DNA of 24,259 nt from RGIG7450 sp045648785 (lineage in GTDB: Bacteria; Bacillota; Clostridia; RUG12999). Made by a program: the position numbers and the translations under genes. Every line of letters begins with the position of its first letter. Position 1 is the first letter of the stretch. Below the pieces are notes generated by a model. That model made no database searches and was not told the origin of the DNA. It saw only the letters and a program-made list of their open reading frames with translations. The stretch covers positions 1 to 24,259 of the forward strand of contig JAZROP010000039.1 of the NCBI GenBank assembly GCA_045648785.1, in the 5' to 3' direction. This document shows, one piece after another, positions 7,998-16,466 of the stretch.

Positions 7998-8921
7998 ATG
8001 AATATAATGTTTATGGGAACTCCTGATTTTGCTCTGGAGAGTCTTAAAAAACTTTGTGAAAAAGGGTATAATGTGACATCGGTTGTCACAAGGTCGGATA
8101 AACAGCAGGGCAGAAGCATGAATCTTGTTATGCCGCCGGTTAAAGAATTTGCCCTTGAAAAAGGAATTAATGTTTATCAGCCTGAGAGTCTTAAAAACGG
8201 GGAACTACAGGAGGCTCTGGATAAAGAAAAACCAGACCTTATTGTGGTTGTGGCATATGGTAAAATCCTGCCTGAATATGTGCTTAACTACCCCAAATAC
8301 GGTTGCATAAATCTACATGGTTCAATTCTGCCAAAACTTCGCGGAAGTGCACCTATCCAGTGGAGTGTTATAAATGGTGATAAATATGCCGGCGCAACCA
8401 CCATGTATATGAATGAGGGACTTGATACCGGTGATATGATAGATGTTTATAAAACAAGGGTGGGAGAAAACGAAACAGCAGGTGAGCTTTACGACCGCAT
8501 AGCGGCAGAGGGTGCAGGTCTTCTAGCAGAAACTGTAGCAAAAATTTTTGCAGGAACTGCCGGCAGAACCCCACAAAATGATGACGAGGCAACCTATGCC
8601 CCAATGCTGACAAAAGAAATGGGAAAAATTTGCTTTGACAGACCTGTAAAGGAAATTTATAATCAGATAAGAGGACTAAATCCTTGGCCGGTGGCATACA
8701 CCGAAACAAATAAGGGTACATTAAAGGTATATGCTGCACAAGTAGTTGATGAAACTTCTGAAGGTACTCCGGGCAAAATTCTTGAAAAGAAAAATAGTTT
8801 TGTTGTCCAGACAGCTAAAGGGAAAATAGAATTTCTGGAAGTACAGCTTCAGGGTAAAAAGCGCATGAATGCGACAGATTTCTTACGAGGAGCAGGAGAT
8901 ATATGTATTATTACGGAATAG
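7998..8921 (+). CDS. fmt: Methionyl-tRNA formyltransferase
   Basis: It formylates Met-tRNA of the initiator using 10-formyl-tetrahydrofolate. The 307-residue protein starts with MNIMFMGTPDFALESL. It has the active-site region INLHGSILPKLRGSAPIQW with the catalytic His, and GLDTGDMI with the catalytic Asp. Its C-terminal part (from about residue 205) is the tRNA-binding OB-like domain, including GLNPWPVAYT. It starts 8 bases after the def stop. Its last 19 bases overlap the start of the next gene, whose ribosome binding site therefore lies inside fmt. Confidence 0.97.
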   Translation: MNIMFMGTPDFALESLKKLCEKGYNVTSVVTRSDKQQGRSMNLVMPPVKEFALEKGINVYQPESLKNGELQEALDKEKPDLIVVVAYGKILPEYVLNYPKYGCINLHGSILPKLRGSAPIQWSVINGDKYAGATTMYMNEGLDTGDMIDVYKTRVGENETAGELYDRIAAEGAGLLAETVAKIFAGTAGRTPQNDDEATYAPMLTKEMGKICFDRPVKEIYNQIRGLNPWPVAYTETNKGTLKVYAAQVVDETSEGTPGKILEKKNSFVVQTAKGKIEFLEVQLQGKKRMNATDFLRGAGDICIITE

Positions 8922-9595
8922 ACATTTATTATCTTTTACTTGTTGTGCCCGCGATTATCTTGTCAATGATTGCACAGTCAATGGTGCAGTCGAGATTTAA
9001 GAAATATTCGCAGGTTTTTTCCAAAAAAGGGTTGACAGGAGAGGATACCGCAAACCTTTTGCTTATGAAAAATGGAATTTCCGATGTTTCTGTCGGACAG
9101 GTCGGCGGCAATCTGACGGATAATTTTAATCCTAAAACAAAAGCTATAAGCCTGTCCCAACCGGTTTTTGACTCAAGCTCAATTGCGGCAATTGGTGTTG
9201 CTGCTCACGAAACAGGGCATGCAATCCAGCATCACACGGGATATATTGCGATAAAAATGAGAAACGCTGTTTTGCCGGTGGCACAGTTTGGTTCAAGTGC
9301 AGCCATGCCACTTGCAATTTTTGGACTTATATTTGGCGCACCGATGCTTGTGAATGCAGGAATATTACTCTTTTCTGCAGTTGTGCTTTTTCAGGTTATA
9401 ACATTGCCGGTGGAATTTAACGCAAGCAGGCGCGCTTCACTATTATTAAAAGAAACAGGAGTATTGTCGGATGAGGAACTTTCAGGAGCTAAAAAAGTGC
9501 TTGCGGCAGCTGCACTTACCTATGTTGCATCCATGCTGACAAGTCTTATGAGTTTAATAAGACTTATCCTCATTTCGAGAAACAGAAACCGATGA
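8903..9595 (+). CDS. YugP-like membrane zinc metallopeptidase
   Basis: This is a membrane-bound member of the YugP/Zn-peptidase-2 family (PF04298); substrates are unknown to me. The 230-residue protein begins with a tyrosine-rich start and a hydrophobic segment at about residues 10-27. It carries the HETGH zinc motif (H102, E103, H106) inside AAHETGHAIQHH. A glutamate in PVEFNAS (E171) is the likely third ligand. Two or three hydrophobic segments follow the HExxH motif (about 125-165), and another lies near the C-terminus. ATG 8903 is inside the end of fmt, with AGGAG at 8888-8892 in front. The stop overlaps rsmB by 4 bases. The gene is absent from this spot in Bacillus. Confidence 0.88.
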   Translation: MYYYGIDIYYLLLVVPAIILSMIAQSMVQSRFKKYSQVFSKKGLTGEDTANLLLMKNGISDVSVGQVGGNLTDNFNPKTKAISLSQPVFDSSSIAAIGVAAHETGHAIQHHTGYIAIKMRNAVLPVAQFGSSAAMPLAIFGLIFGAPMLVNAGILLFSAVVLFQVITLPVEFNASRRASLLLKETGVLSDEELSGAKKVLAAAALTYVASMLTSLMSLIRLILISRNRNR

Positions 9596-10848
9596 GATAT
9601 ACTGCACTGAAAATACTGTGTGATGTCCTTGAAAATGGTAAATATTCCAATCTTGAATTGATTGATGGTATTGAAAAATTAAACGATAAGGACAAGGCAC
9701 TTGCTACCAATATAATTTATGGCGTTTTGCAGAACAAAATGCGAATAGATGCCATTATAGAAACCTATTCAAAAATTCCGCTGAAAAAAATTTCTGCGGA
9801 TGTTATGAACATTCTCCGTATGGGAATTTACCAGGCGGTGTTTATGGACAAAATTCCTCCCTATGCAATCACAAACGAAAGCATAAAGCTTGTGAAAAAA
9901 TGTCGTAAATCATCTGCGGGAGGATTTGTAAATGCTGTTTTGCGTGGTGTTCTGAGAAATGATAAAGAGGTAAAATATCCGGCTGACAGGCTGGACTACT
10001 TGAGTATATATTATTCCTGCCCACTGTGGATTTGCAAAATGTGGGACAAAATGTACCCGGGAAAGATTGAGGATATACTTATCTCAATGAATGAAAAACC
10101 TCCTTTTTCGGTACGCGTTAATACACTGAAAATGTCGGTAGAGGAATTTATTTCCCAAAGAGGAGGAGAGCGCTCAAAACTTCAAAAGGATGTTGTTCTT
10201 CTTTCCTCGGGAATCAATGTCAGAAATGATGAACTGTTTGGTCAGGGGTGCTATTATCCTCAGGATGAGGCATCATGCATGGTAGCAGAATTTCTTGCTC
10301 CGAAAAAAGGGCAGCGTGTTATGGATTTATGCGCCGCACCGGGTGGAAAAACTACGCATATTGCACAGCTTATGGAGAACGAGGGCGAAATTTTTGCGTT
10401 TGATATATATGAGCATAAGCTTGATATTATAAAAGAAACAGCGGCTCGGCTTGGTATTGATATTATACATACAATGACAGGCGATGCAACTCTGATGAAA
10501 GAAGAATTTATAGGTACTGCGGACTGTGTGCTTGTTGATGCCCCTTGCTCGGGGCTGGGTATATTAAGGCGTAAGCCCGAAATCAGGTATATGAAAAAGC
10601 CGGAGGATCTTGCAGAACTTGCTAGGTTGCAGAGCTGCATTTTGCAGACGGCTGCGAAATATGTAAAAAAAGGCGGAACTCTTTGTTATAGCACCTGTAC
10701 AATAAGTGATGTTGAAAATGAGGCAGTAACAAAAGAATTTATGGAAAACAATAAAGATTTTAAACTTGCGTCACAGCCGGTTCAGATTCTACCTTGTGAC
10801 AATGGTGCAGACGGATTTTACATGGCAAAATTTATTAAAATGAGGTAA
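9592..10848 (+). CDS. rsmB: 16S rRNA m5C967 methyltransferase
   Basis: It methylates cytosine 967 of 16S rRNA with S-adenosylmethionine. The 418-residue protein has an N-terminal NusB-like RNA-binding domain (about 1-130, with DKALATNIIYGVLQNK) and a C-terminal methyltransferase domain. The latter contains the SAM-binding motif DLCAAPGGKTTH, the DAPCSGLGILRRKPEIRY motif and CYSTCTI. The cysteines in PCS and TCT are the pair expected in m5C enzymes. ATG 9592 overlaps the previous stop by 4 bases. The order fmt-rsmB-rlmN is conserved across Firmicutes. Confidence 0.95.
   Translation: MRYTALKILCDVLENGKYSNLELIDGIEKLNDKDKALATNIIYGVLQNKMRIDAIIETYSKIPLKKISADVMNILRMGIYQAVFMDKIPPYAITNESIKLVKKCRKSSAGGFVNAVLRGVLRNDKEVKYPADRLDYLSIYYSCPLWICKMWDKMYPGKIEDILISMNEKPPFSVRVNTLKMSVEEFISQRGGERSKLQKDVVLLSSGINVRNDELFGQGCYYPQDEASCMVAEFLAPKKGQRVMDLCAAPGGKTTHIAQLMENEGEIFAFDIYEHKLDIIKETAARLGIDIIHTMTGDATLMKEEFIGTADCVLVDAPCSGLGILRRKPEIRYMKKPEDLAELARLQSCILQTAAKYVKKGGTLCYSTCTISDVENEAVTKEFMENNKDFKLASQPVQILPCDNGADGFYMAKFIKMR
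10842..10846 (+). promoter_or_regulatory. Ribosome binding site supporting the TTG start of rlmN
   Basis: GAGGT lies 7 bases before TTG 10854. No in-frame ATG lies between this site and the conserved N-terminal residues, so the rare TTG start is well supported. Confidence 0.65.
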
Positions 10849-10853
10849 ATAAA

Positions 10854-11876
10854 TTGATAAATTTGAAAGACCTCACATACGAGGAACTGGAAAATTTCAT
10901 AAAAGCCGAAGGGCAGCCGGCATTTCGTGCAAAACAGATTTTTTCATGGCTTTATAAAGGCGTGGAAAGTTTGGAGGAAATGACCAATGTGCCCAAATCG
11001 CTTGCAGAGGTGCTTAGCGGAAAAGCTATGGTAAGTGCTCCGTCCATACGAGCAAAATATCTTTCCAAAGATGGTACTGTGAAATATGTATGGGAGCTGT
11101 CGGACGGGGAGTTTATAGAAAGTGTTGTTATGGAATATAAACATGGCAGAAGCATTTGCATTTCCACTCAGGCGGGATGCAATATGGGGTGCAAATTTTG
11201 TGCTTCTACTGTGGGAGGCAAACGGAGGGACCTGACTCCGGGCGAAATTATTGACCAGATAATTTTTGCTCAAAAAGACCTTGATGTGCGCATTTCAAAT
11301 GTTGTTATGATGGGAATTGGAGAACCGCTTGACAATTATGATAATGTTATAAAATTTTTGAAAATTATAGGACATCCCGATGGGCTTAATATCGGATACC
11401 GTCATATATCCCTTTCCACCTGCGGTATTGCGGATAAAATAATAAAGCTTGCAGAGGAAAAAATGCCGGTAACTTTGTCACTTTCGCTTCATGCGCCGAC
11501 AGACGAACTCAGGGAAAGTATAATGCCGGTAAATAAAAAATATAAAATACAGCAGGTGCTTTCTGCCTGTCGCGAATATGTCAGAAAAACGGGTAGGCGG
11601 ATAAGCTTTGAATATACACTCATTCAGGGCGTGAACGATTCTCCCGCACACGCAAATAAGCTTGCAGACATTATTAAAGGTATGCAATGCCATGTTAACC
11701 TGATACCGGTTAATGAGGCGAGGGAAAATATGGTAAGAAGCGGGAAATCAAGTGTTCAGAAATTTATGGACACACTCCTTAAAAGGGGTGTTAATACAAC
11801 TGTCAGGCGCCAACTTGGCAATGATATAAAGGCGTCCTGCGGACAGCTTGTAGCAAAGGAGAGTGAAAGAAAATGA
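10854..11876 (+). CDS. rlmN: 23S rRNA/tRNA adenine-C2 methyltransferase (radical SAM)
   Basis: It adds a methyl group to C2 of adenosine 2503 in 23S rRNA and, in studied relatives, A37 of some tRNAs. It uses a radical-SAM [4Fe-4S] centre. The 340-residue protein has an N-terminal helical domain (DLTYEELENFIKAEGQPAFRA) and the cluster motif CNMGCKFC with cysteines 109, 113 and 116. GIGEPLDNYDNV follows, and the C-terminal NDIKASCGQL contains C329, the cysteine that forms the methyl-transfer intermediate in the family. The start is TTG. The stop overlaps the phosphatase start by 4 bases. Confidence 0.97.
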   Translation: MINLKDLTYEELENFIKAEGQPAFRAKQIFSWLYKGVESLEEMTNVPKSLAEVLSGKAMVSAPSIRAKYLSKDGTVKYVWELSDGEFIESVVMEYKHGRSICISTQAGCNMGCKFCASTVGGKRRDLTPGEIIDQIIFAQKDLDVRISNVVMMGIGEPLDNYDNVIKFLKIIGHPDGLNIGYRHISLSTCGIADKIIKLAEEKMPVTLSLSLHAPTDELRESIMPVNKKYKIQQVLSACREYVRKTGRRISFEYTLIQGVNDSPAHANKLADIIKGMQCHVNLIPVNEARENMVRSGKSSVQKFMDTLLKRGVNTTVRRQLGNDIKASCGQLVAKESERK

Positions 11877-12586
11877 TAGCCGGAGGATACACATTAAACG
11901 GTACAAAACATGACAAAAATCAGGATAATTTTCTGATAAAGAATTCCGGGAATGTCAGCGTATTTGTTGTTGCTGACGGGATGGGTGGTCATGCTGCAGG
12001 AGATATTGCAAGTGCACTTGCAATAGAGATTATTGAGAAAAATTTAACAGATTTTGACCAAAAACTTATTGAAACGGTTGTTGCGGAGGCAAACAGTCAG
12101 ATTCTTTCAAAAGCTTCAGCAAAAGAAGAATATAAAGGTATGGGAACAACCCTTGCCATGTGTGTGATAAAAGACAGCGAGCTTTTCATTTCTCATATTG
12201 GTGACAGCAGGGTTTACATAGACAAAGGTGACGGAGATGTTTTTGTTACTAAAGACCACTCTATAGTTCAGCAGATGGTGGACAGGGGCGAAATTTCCGA
12301 TACCGAAGCTAAAAATCATAAAATGAAAAATGTTATAACAAGGGCACTTGGGGTTGAGGAAAAAGCCAGGATAGAAACCGAGCTTACCGATTTAACTGAA
12401 GATACAGTGATTGTAATTTGCTCGGACGGTGTTTCTAATGTAATGGAAGATGTGGAGATAATGGCTCAGGCAAAAGAAAATGAGCCTAAAGCAGCAGCGG
12501 AAATTCTTTGTAAAAAAGCAAAAGAGCTGGGAAGCACAGATGACATCACGGCAATAGTTATAAAATGCAGAGGTGAAGAGAAATGA
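11873..12586 (+). CDS. prpC: PP2C-family protein serine/threonine phosphatase
   Basis: It dephosphorylates proteins phosphorylated by the kinase encoded next to it (PrpC/Stp1 class). The 237-residue protein carries the PP2C metal-binding motifs: an early D in KHDKNQDNF, VADGMGGHAAGD with D35, SHIGDSRVYI, and VICSDGVSNV. A final STDDITAIVIK follows. It is soluble, with no membrane segment. Overlaps of 4 bases with rlmN and 4 bases with the kinase gene suggest the phosphatase and kinase are made in a fixed ratio. Confidence 0.96.
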   Translation: MIAGGYTLNGTKHDKNQDNFLIKNSGNVSVFVVADGMGGHAAGDIASALAIEIIEKNLTDFDQKLIETVVAEANSQILSKASAKEEYKGMGTTLAMCVIKDSELFISHIGDSRVYIDKGDGDVFVTKDHSIVQQMVDRGEISDTEAKNHKMKNVITRALGVEEKARIETELTDLTEDTVIVICSDGVSNVMEDVEIMAQAKENEPKAAAEILCKKAKELGSTDDITAIVIKCRGEEK

Positions 12587-14316
12587 TCGGAACTATACTT
12601 GGCGGAAGATATGAAATACTCGAGGTTGTCGGTAGCGGCGGCATGGCGATCGTATATAAAGCAAAAGATAAATTGTTGGACAGATATGTAGCAGTAAAAA
12701 TGCTGAGAGAGGAGCTTCAGGACGATAAGGATTTTGTGGAACGCTTCAAGGCAGAAGCACGGTCTGCGGCAAGTCTTAATCACCCCAATGTTGTTTCTGT
12801 TTTTGATGTAGGAACGGATGGGGACAGAGAATATTTTGTAATGGAATACATAGAGGGAATAACCCTTAAAGAAATTATTGATGAAAAACAGCTGGGTTGG
12901 AAAACGGCATGTTCTTACGGGGTGCAGATTGCCGGTGCGATTGAGCATGCACATAAAAAAAGTATTGTTCACAGGGATATAAAACCGCATAATATTATGA
13001 TTACCAAAGACAAGGTTGTAAAAGTAACAGACTTTGGTATTGCAAGAGCAGTTACAAGTTCAACCATTGTTCGTGCGGGAAATGTTATAGGTTCTGTTCA
13101 CTATTTTTCTCCCGAGCAGGCAAGTGGTGGTGCGGTTGACTTTAAGTCGGATATTTATTCCATGGGTGTGGTTTTATATGAAATGCTGACAGGCAGAGTT
13201 CCCTTTGAGGCGGAAAATCCGGTTGCAATAGCAAAAATGCATGTTGATAATCAACCACAGCCACCAAAAGAACTGAATGCTGAGATTCCTGAAGCAGTTA
13301 ATGATATTGTTCTTAAAGCAATAGCAAAACAGCCTTCCAAAAGATATCAGAAATCAGAAGAGTTTGCGGCAGACCTCAAAAAGGTTATAGCAGATCCGGA
13401 GAGCATCAATGTGAAAGATGAGGATGCTACTCAGTTTGTACCGGTGGTAAAACCGGCAGGAACAGGATATACCCAAGAAAATAACGACAGAATTATTATA
13501 AAAGGCGGCGAGCCAGAGGATACGGGCAGAAAAACTGCATCAAAAGCGGCTTGGATAGCAGCAGGTGTAGTATTTATTATTTCGCTGTTTGTAATAGTTG
13601 CTTCATTTAATCCGGCTATTTTTGGAATTGGTGAAAGAGTTGAAATTCCGGTCCTTCTTGGCAAAACTTTTGATGAGGCTCAGCAAATCTGTGAGGAAAA
13701 CGGGTTTATTGTAGAGAGCGAAGTAGGAGATTACAGTGACGAATACGCCGAAGGACAGATCATGGAGCAGACGCCCGCGGCGGGTATGCATAAAAAGGTT
13801 GACGCCATTTTGGTTAGAATAAGTCGAGGACTCGCAAAGTTCACTCTGGAAGATTATACCGGAGAGGATGTAAATATTGTTAAAAATGCACTCAGAAAAA
13901 AGGGCATAGATGTTGTTATTGAAGAAACACTTCATGAAACCATGCCAGTTGATACGGTTATAAGACATTCACCAAGTGGTGGCAGTACAATAAAAGCGGG
14001 CAGCTCGGTAACACTTTATGTAAGCTCGGGTAAAGAAAATACAATGGTTCCCTCCATTACGGGAATTCCTCTTGAAAGAGCTCAGGCGGCACTTGAAGCT
14101 GTTGGACTGAAACTGGGTAATGTGACAGAAATTGAAGATGCCGATATGGTGGGCAAGGTAATTGCACAGACAATTCTTGAGGGAACACAAGTAGAATCGG
14201 GCACAGAGGTTGATGTAAAGGTGGGCAAAATGCCAGTAGAAAAGCCCCAGAGGCCCAGTGTTGAAAATACACCAACAACAGAGGCGATACCGCAAACAGG
14301 TGCTGTATCAAGATAA
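12583..14316 (+). CDS. prkC: PASTA-domain serine/threonine protein kinase
   Basis: This is a membrane receptor kinase of the PrkC/Stk1 type. In Firmicutes its PASTA repeats bind peptidoglycan fragments or lipid II, and it controls cell-wall synthesis, growth and dormancy. The 577-residue protein has a kinase domain at about 1-270 (glycine loop GSGGMA, VAVK with K39, HRD with catalytic D132, DFG with D150, and a Ser/Thr-rich activation loop after it). A juxtamembrane linker comes next, then one transmembrane helix at about 322-345. Three extracellular PASTA repeats follow, starting near 353, 420 and 486. A Pro/Thr-rich tail of about 25 residues ends the protein. Genes for the phosphatase and RsgA flank it, as in Bacillus. 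Confidence 0.97.
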   Translation: MIGTILGGRYEILEVVGSGGMAIVYKAKDKLLDRYVAVKMLREELQDDKDFVERFKAEARSAASLNHPNVVSVFDVGTDGDREYFVMEYIEGITLKEIIDEKQLGWKTACSYGVQIAGAIEHAHKKSIVHRDIKPHNIMITKDKVVKVTDFGIARAVTSSTIVRAGNVIGSVHYFSPEQASGGAVDFKSDIYSMGVVLYEMLTGRVPFEAENPVAIAKMHVDNQPQPPKELNAEIPEAVNDIVLKAIAKQPSKRYQKSEEFAADLKKVIADPESINVKDEDATQFVPVVKPAGTGYTQENNDRIIIKGGEPEDTGRKTASKAAWIAAGVVFIISLFVIVASFNPAIFGIGERVEIPVLLGKTFDEAQQICEENGFIVESEVGDYSDEYAEGQIMEQTPAAGMHKKVDAILVRISRGLAKFTLEDYTGEDVNIVKNALRKKGIDVVIEETLHETMPVDTVIRHSPSGGSTIKAGSSVTLYVSSGKENTMVPSITGIPLERAQAALEAVGLKLGNVTEIEDADMVGKVIAQTILEGTQVESGTEVDVKVGKMPVEKPQRPSVENTPTTEAIPQTGAVSR

Positions 14317-14324
14317 GGAGCCAT

Positions 14325-15215
14325 ATGGAAGGTATAATTATAAAAGGCATAGGTGGATTTTATTATGTGGAAACGACGGACGGCGTTTATGAATGTCGTG
14401 CAAGAGGACTTTTCAGAAAACAGAAAATGACTCCGCTTGCAGGGGACAGATGTATCATATCCACCATGGAGGACATGACAGGGTATGTAGAAGAAATCTG
14501 CCCAAGGAAAAATGCTTTTGTTCGCCCACCGGTGGCAAATGTGGATAAAATATTTATTGTTTGTGCGGCATCATCACCCGATCCGTTACCTATTTTGATA
14601 GATAAACTGTCGGTGGTAGCACTGAAAGAGGATGCTCTGCCTTCAATAATAATCAATAAAATGGATATCAGCACAGATGATACCAAAAGCCTGGCGGATG
14701 CTTATGAGAAAGCGGGATTTACTGTTCACACTGTCTCGGCGCAAACAGGAGAAGGAATGGATGAGATAAAACAAGAGTTGACCGGTAACATTTCAGTATT
14801 TGCAGGATGCTCGGGTGTGGGAAAATCAAGTATTTTAAACAGCCTTTTTCCTGAACTTAATCAGAAAACGGGCGGTGTAAGTGAAAAGATCAAAAGGGGA
14901 AAGCATACAACCCGAGAGGTAAGCCTTATAAACTTGCCTGATGGGGGTTATATAGCGGACACCCCTGGATTTTCAGAGCTTGAAATAGCAGAACTGACAG
15001 ATGTGGAAAAGGAAGAACTTTTCAATTATTTCCCGGAAATTGAAAAATATGCGGACGGTTGCACATTTCGTGACTGCAGGCATATAAGTGAGCCGGGATG
15101 CAGTGTGAAAAAAGCGCTTGAGGATGGCAAAATTGCCGCCTCACGCTATGAAAGTTATAAAGAAATTTATAATCAGTTAGGAGAAATTAACAAATGGGAA
15201 AAGAAATCAAAATAG
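14325..15215 (+). CDS. rsgA: Small ribosomal subunit biogenesis GTPase RsgA
   Basis: It helps mature the 30S ribosomal subunit late in assembly. The 296-residue protein has an N-terminal OB-fold domain (about 1-60), then a circularly permuted GTPase domain in which the G4 motif NKMD (111-114) comes before the P-loop GCSGVGKSS (161-169) and the G3 motif DTPG (212-215). This order is diagnostic. The C-terminal zinc domain shows C246, C251, H253 and C259. An AAGGAG site precedes ATG 14325. The last 22 bases overlap rpe. In B. subtilis the homologue CpgA has been linked to cell shape and to the PrkC system. Confidence 0.97.
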   Translation: MEGIIIKGIGGFYYVETTDGVYECRARGLFRKQKMTPLAGDRCIISTMEDMTGYVEEICPRKNAFVRPPVANVDKIFIVCAASSPDPLPILIDKLSVVALKEDALPSIIINKMDISTDDTKSLADAYEKAGFTVHTVSAQTGEGMDEIKQELTGNISVFAGCSGVGKSSILNSLFPELNQKTGGVSEKIKRGKHTTREVSLINLPDGGYIADTPGFSELEIAELTDVEKEELFNYFPEIEKYADGCTFRDCRHISEPGCSVKKALEDGKIAASRYESYKEIYNQLGEINKWEKKSK

Positions 15216-15841
15216 CCCCGTCAATTCTGGCGGCAGATGTTGGTAATTTAAGAGGTGGCGTGGAGCTTGTGGAAAAAGCCGGCGCCGAATGGTTGCATAT
15301 TGATATTATGGACGGTCACTTTGTGCCCAATCTTTCTTTCGGACCACATCTTGTAAGCGGACTCCGTCCGCACTCAAAAATGTTTTTTGATGTGCATCTT
15401 ATGCTTGAAAATCCTATTGATTACATAGAGACTTTTGCAAAAGCGGGAGCAGATATGATTACTGTTCATGTAGAAGCAAAAAGCGATGTTAAAGAGTGTG
15501 TTGAAAAAATAAAAAGCTTTGGAATTAAAGCAGGTATTGTTTTAAAGCCTGATACAAAATCTGAGGACTGTTTTGAATATGCAAAAATGTCTGATATGGT
15601 ACTTTTTATGAGCGTATATCCAGGCTTTGGCGGACAGAAATTTATTGAAAGAGTTCTTCCAAATGTTAAAGCTATGAGAGATTTCATGGGCGAGGATTTT
15701 GATATAGAAATTGATGGCGGTATCAATTCCGACAATGCATCGTTGGCGGTAGAGGCAGGGGCAAATATTTTAGTTGCCGGAAGCAGCGTTTTTGGCGCGA
15801 AAGATGTTGCGGCTGCAGTTGAAGCATTAAGATGCAGATGA
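15194..15841 (+). CDS. rpe: Ribulose-phosphate 3-epimerase
   Basis: It interconverts ribulose 5-phosphate and xylulose 5-phosphate in the pentose phosphate pathway. The 215-residue TIM-barrel protein shows APSILAADVGNL, then metal ligands H35 and D37 within HIDIMDGHFVPNLSFGP. VHLMLENP (next metal-binding His) follows, and so do VYPGFGGQKF and the phosphate-binding EIDGGIN. It begins inside the 3' end of rsgA (22-base overlap), with TAGGAG at 15179-15184 as binding site. Its end overlaps thiN by 10 bases. Confidence 0.97.
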   Translation: MGKEIKIAPSILAADVGNLRGGVELVEKAGAEWLHIDIMDGHFVPNLSFGPHLVSGLRPHSKMFFDVHLMLENPIDYIETFAKAGADMITVHVEAKSDVKECVEKIKSFGIKAGIVLKPDTKSEDCFEYAKMSDMVLFMSVYPGFGGQKFIERVLPNVKAMRDFMGEDFDIEIDGGINSDNASLAVEAGANILVAGSSVFGAKDVAAAVEALRCR

Positions 15842-16461
15842 AAAAAGGAATAATTTTTGCCGGCGGTGAATTTTCTGTTCCGGAAAATCTTGATAATATT
15901 TTAAAAGATAATCCATGCATTATCTGTGCCGACGGAGGATATGACCATGCGGCAAAACTTGGCATTGTGCCCGATATTATAATCGGGGATATGGATTCGG
16001 TGGAAAACAAGCTCCCTGGCGGGGTGAATCAGATAAAGCTAAATAGGGAAAAAGATGATACTGATACCGAAGCGTGCATAAATTATCTTATAGAAAAAGG
16101 ATGCAGGGAAATCGTTCTTCTTTGTGCCCTCGGGGGCAGAAAAGACCATGAGCTTGCAAATATAATGCTGACGGTTTATGCACTGAAAAAAGGTGTAAAA
16201 TTAATTATCGCAAGCAATGACACTGAAGTGTCTGCCATTTCGGATTTTGCCGAAATGTGGGGAAACATAGGTGACTGGCTTTCGCTTATACCCGTTTTAG
16301 GGGATGCGGAGAGGGTAACTCTTTCTGGACTTAAATACAGTGTCCAAAACGCCTGCATTAAAGCAGGAAAAACTGTTGGGATAAGTAATGAGTTTATAGG
16401 TGAAAAGGCTACAATTTCGGTGGGAAAAGGTGTAGTTGTGGCGATAAAAACAAAGAGGTGA
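15832..16461 (+). CDS. thiN: Thiamine pyrophosphokinase
   Basis: It converts thiamine plus ATP to thiamine diphosphate, the last salvage step of the cofactor. The 209-residue product shows ICADGGYDHAAKLGIVPD, IIGDMDSV (substrate and metal binding) and DKDTDTEACIN-like acidic residues (here EKDDTDTEACIN). ALGGRKDHELANI also appears. Two in-frame ATGs occur at 15832 and 15838. Neither has a strong ribosome binding site, so translation probably depends on ribosomes ending at rpe. I chose the first, but the second (4-base overlap with the rpe stop) is equally possible. No THI-box riboswitch is seen upstream. Confidence 0.94.
   Translation: MQMKKGIIFAGGEFSVPENLDNILKDNPCIICADGGYDHAAKLGIVPDIIIGDMDSVENKLPGGVNQIKLNREKDDTDTEACINYLIEKGCREIVLLCALGGRKDHELANIMLTVYALKKGVKLIIASNDTEVSAISDFAEMWGNIGDWLSLIPVLGDAERVTLSGLKYSVQNACIKAGKTVGISNEFIGEKATISVGKGVVVAIKTKR
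16455..16460 (+). promoter_or_regulatory. Ribosome binding site that sets the start of the DUF5711 gene
   Basis: GAGGTG overlaps the thiN stop and lies 6 bases before ATG 16467. An alternative in-frame GTG at 16458 falls inside this site and so is unlikely to be the start. Confidence 0.65.
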
Positions 16462-16466
16462 AAAAG

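Noticed and set aside
12466..12990. 174-codon minus-strand frame across the prpC/prkC junction
   Set aside because: It lies opposite two firmly identified genes including the kinase N-lobe and its composition is not protein-like.
15700..15840. THI-box riboswitch before thiN
   Set aside because: The region is fully coding for the end of rpe and shows none of the conserved THI-box core; no space exists between the genes.
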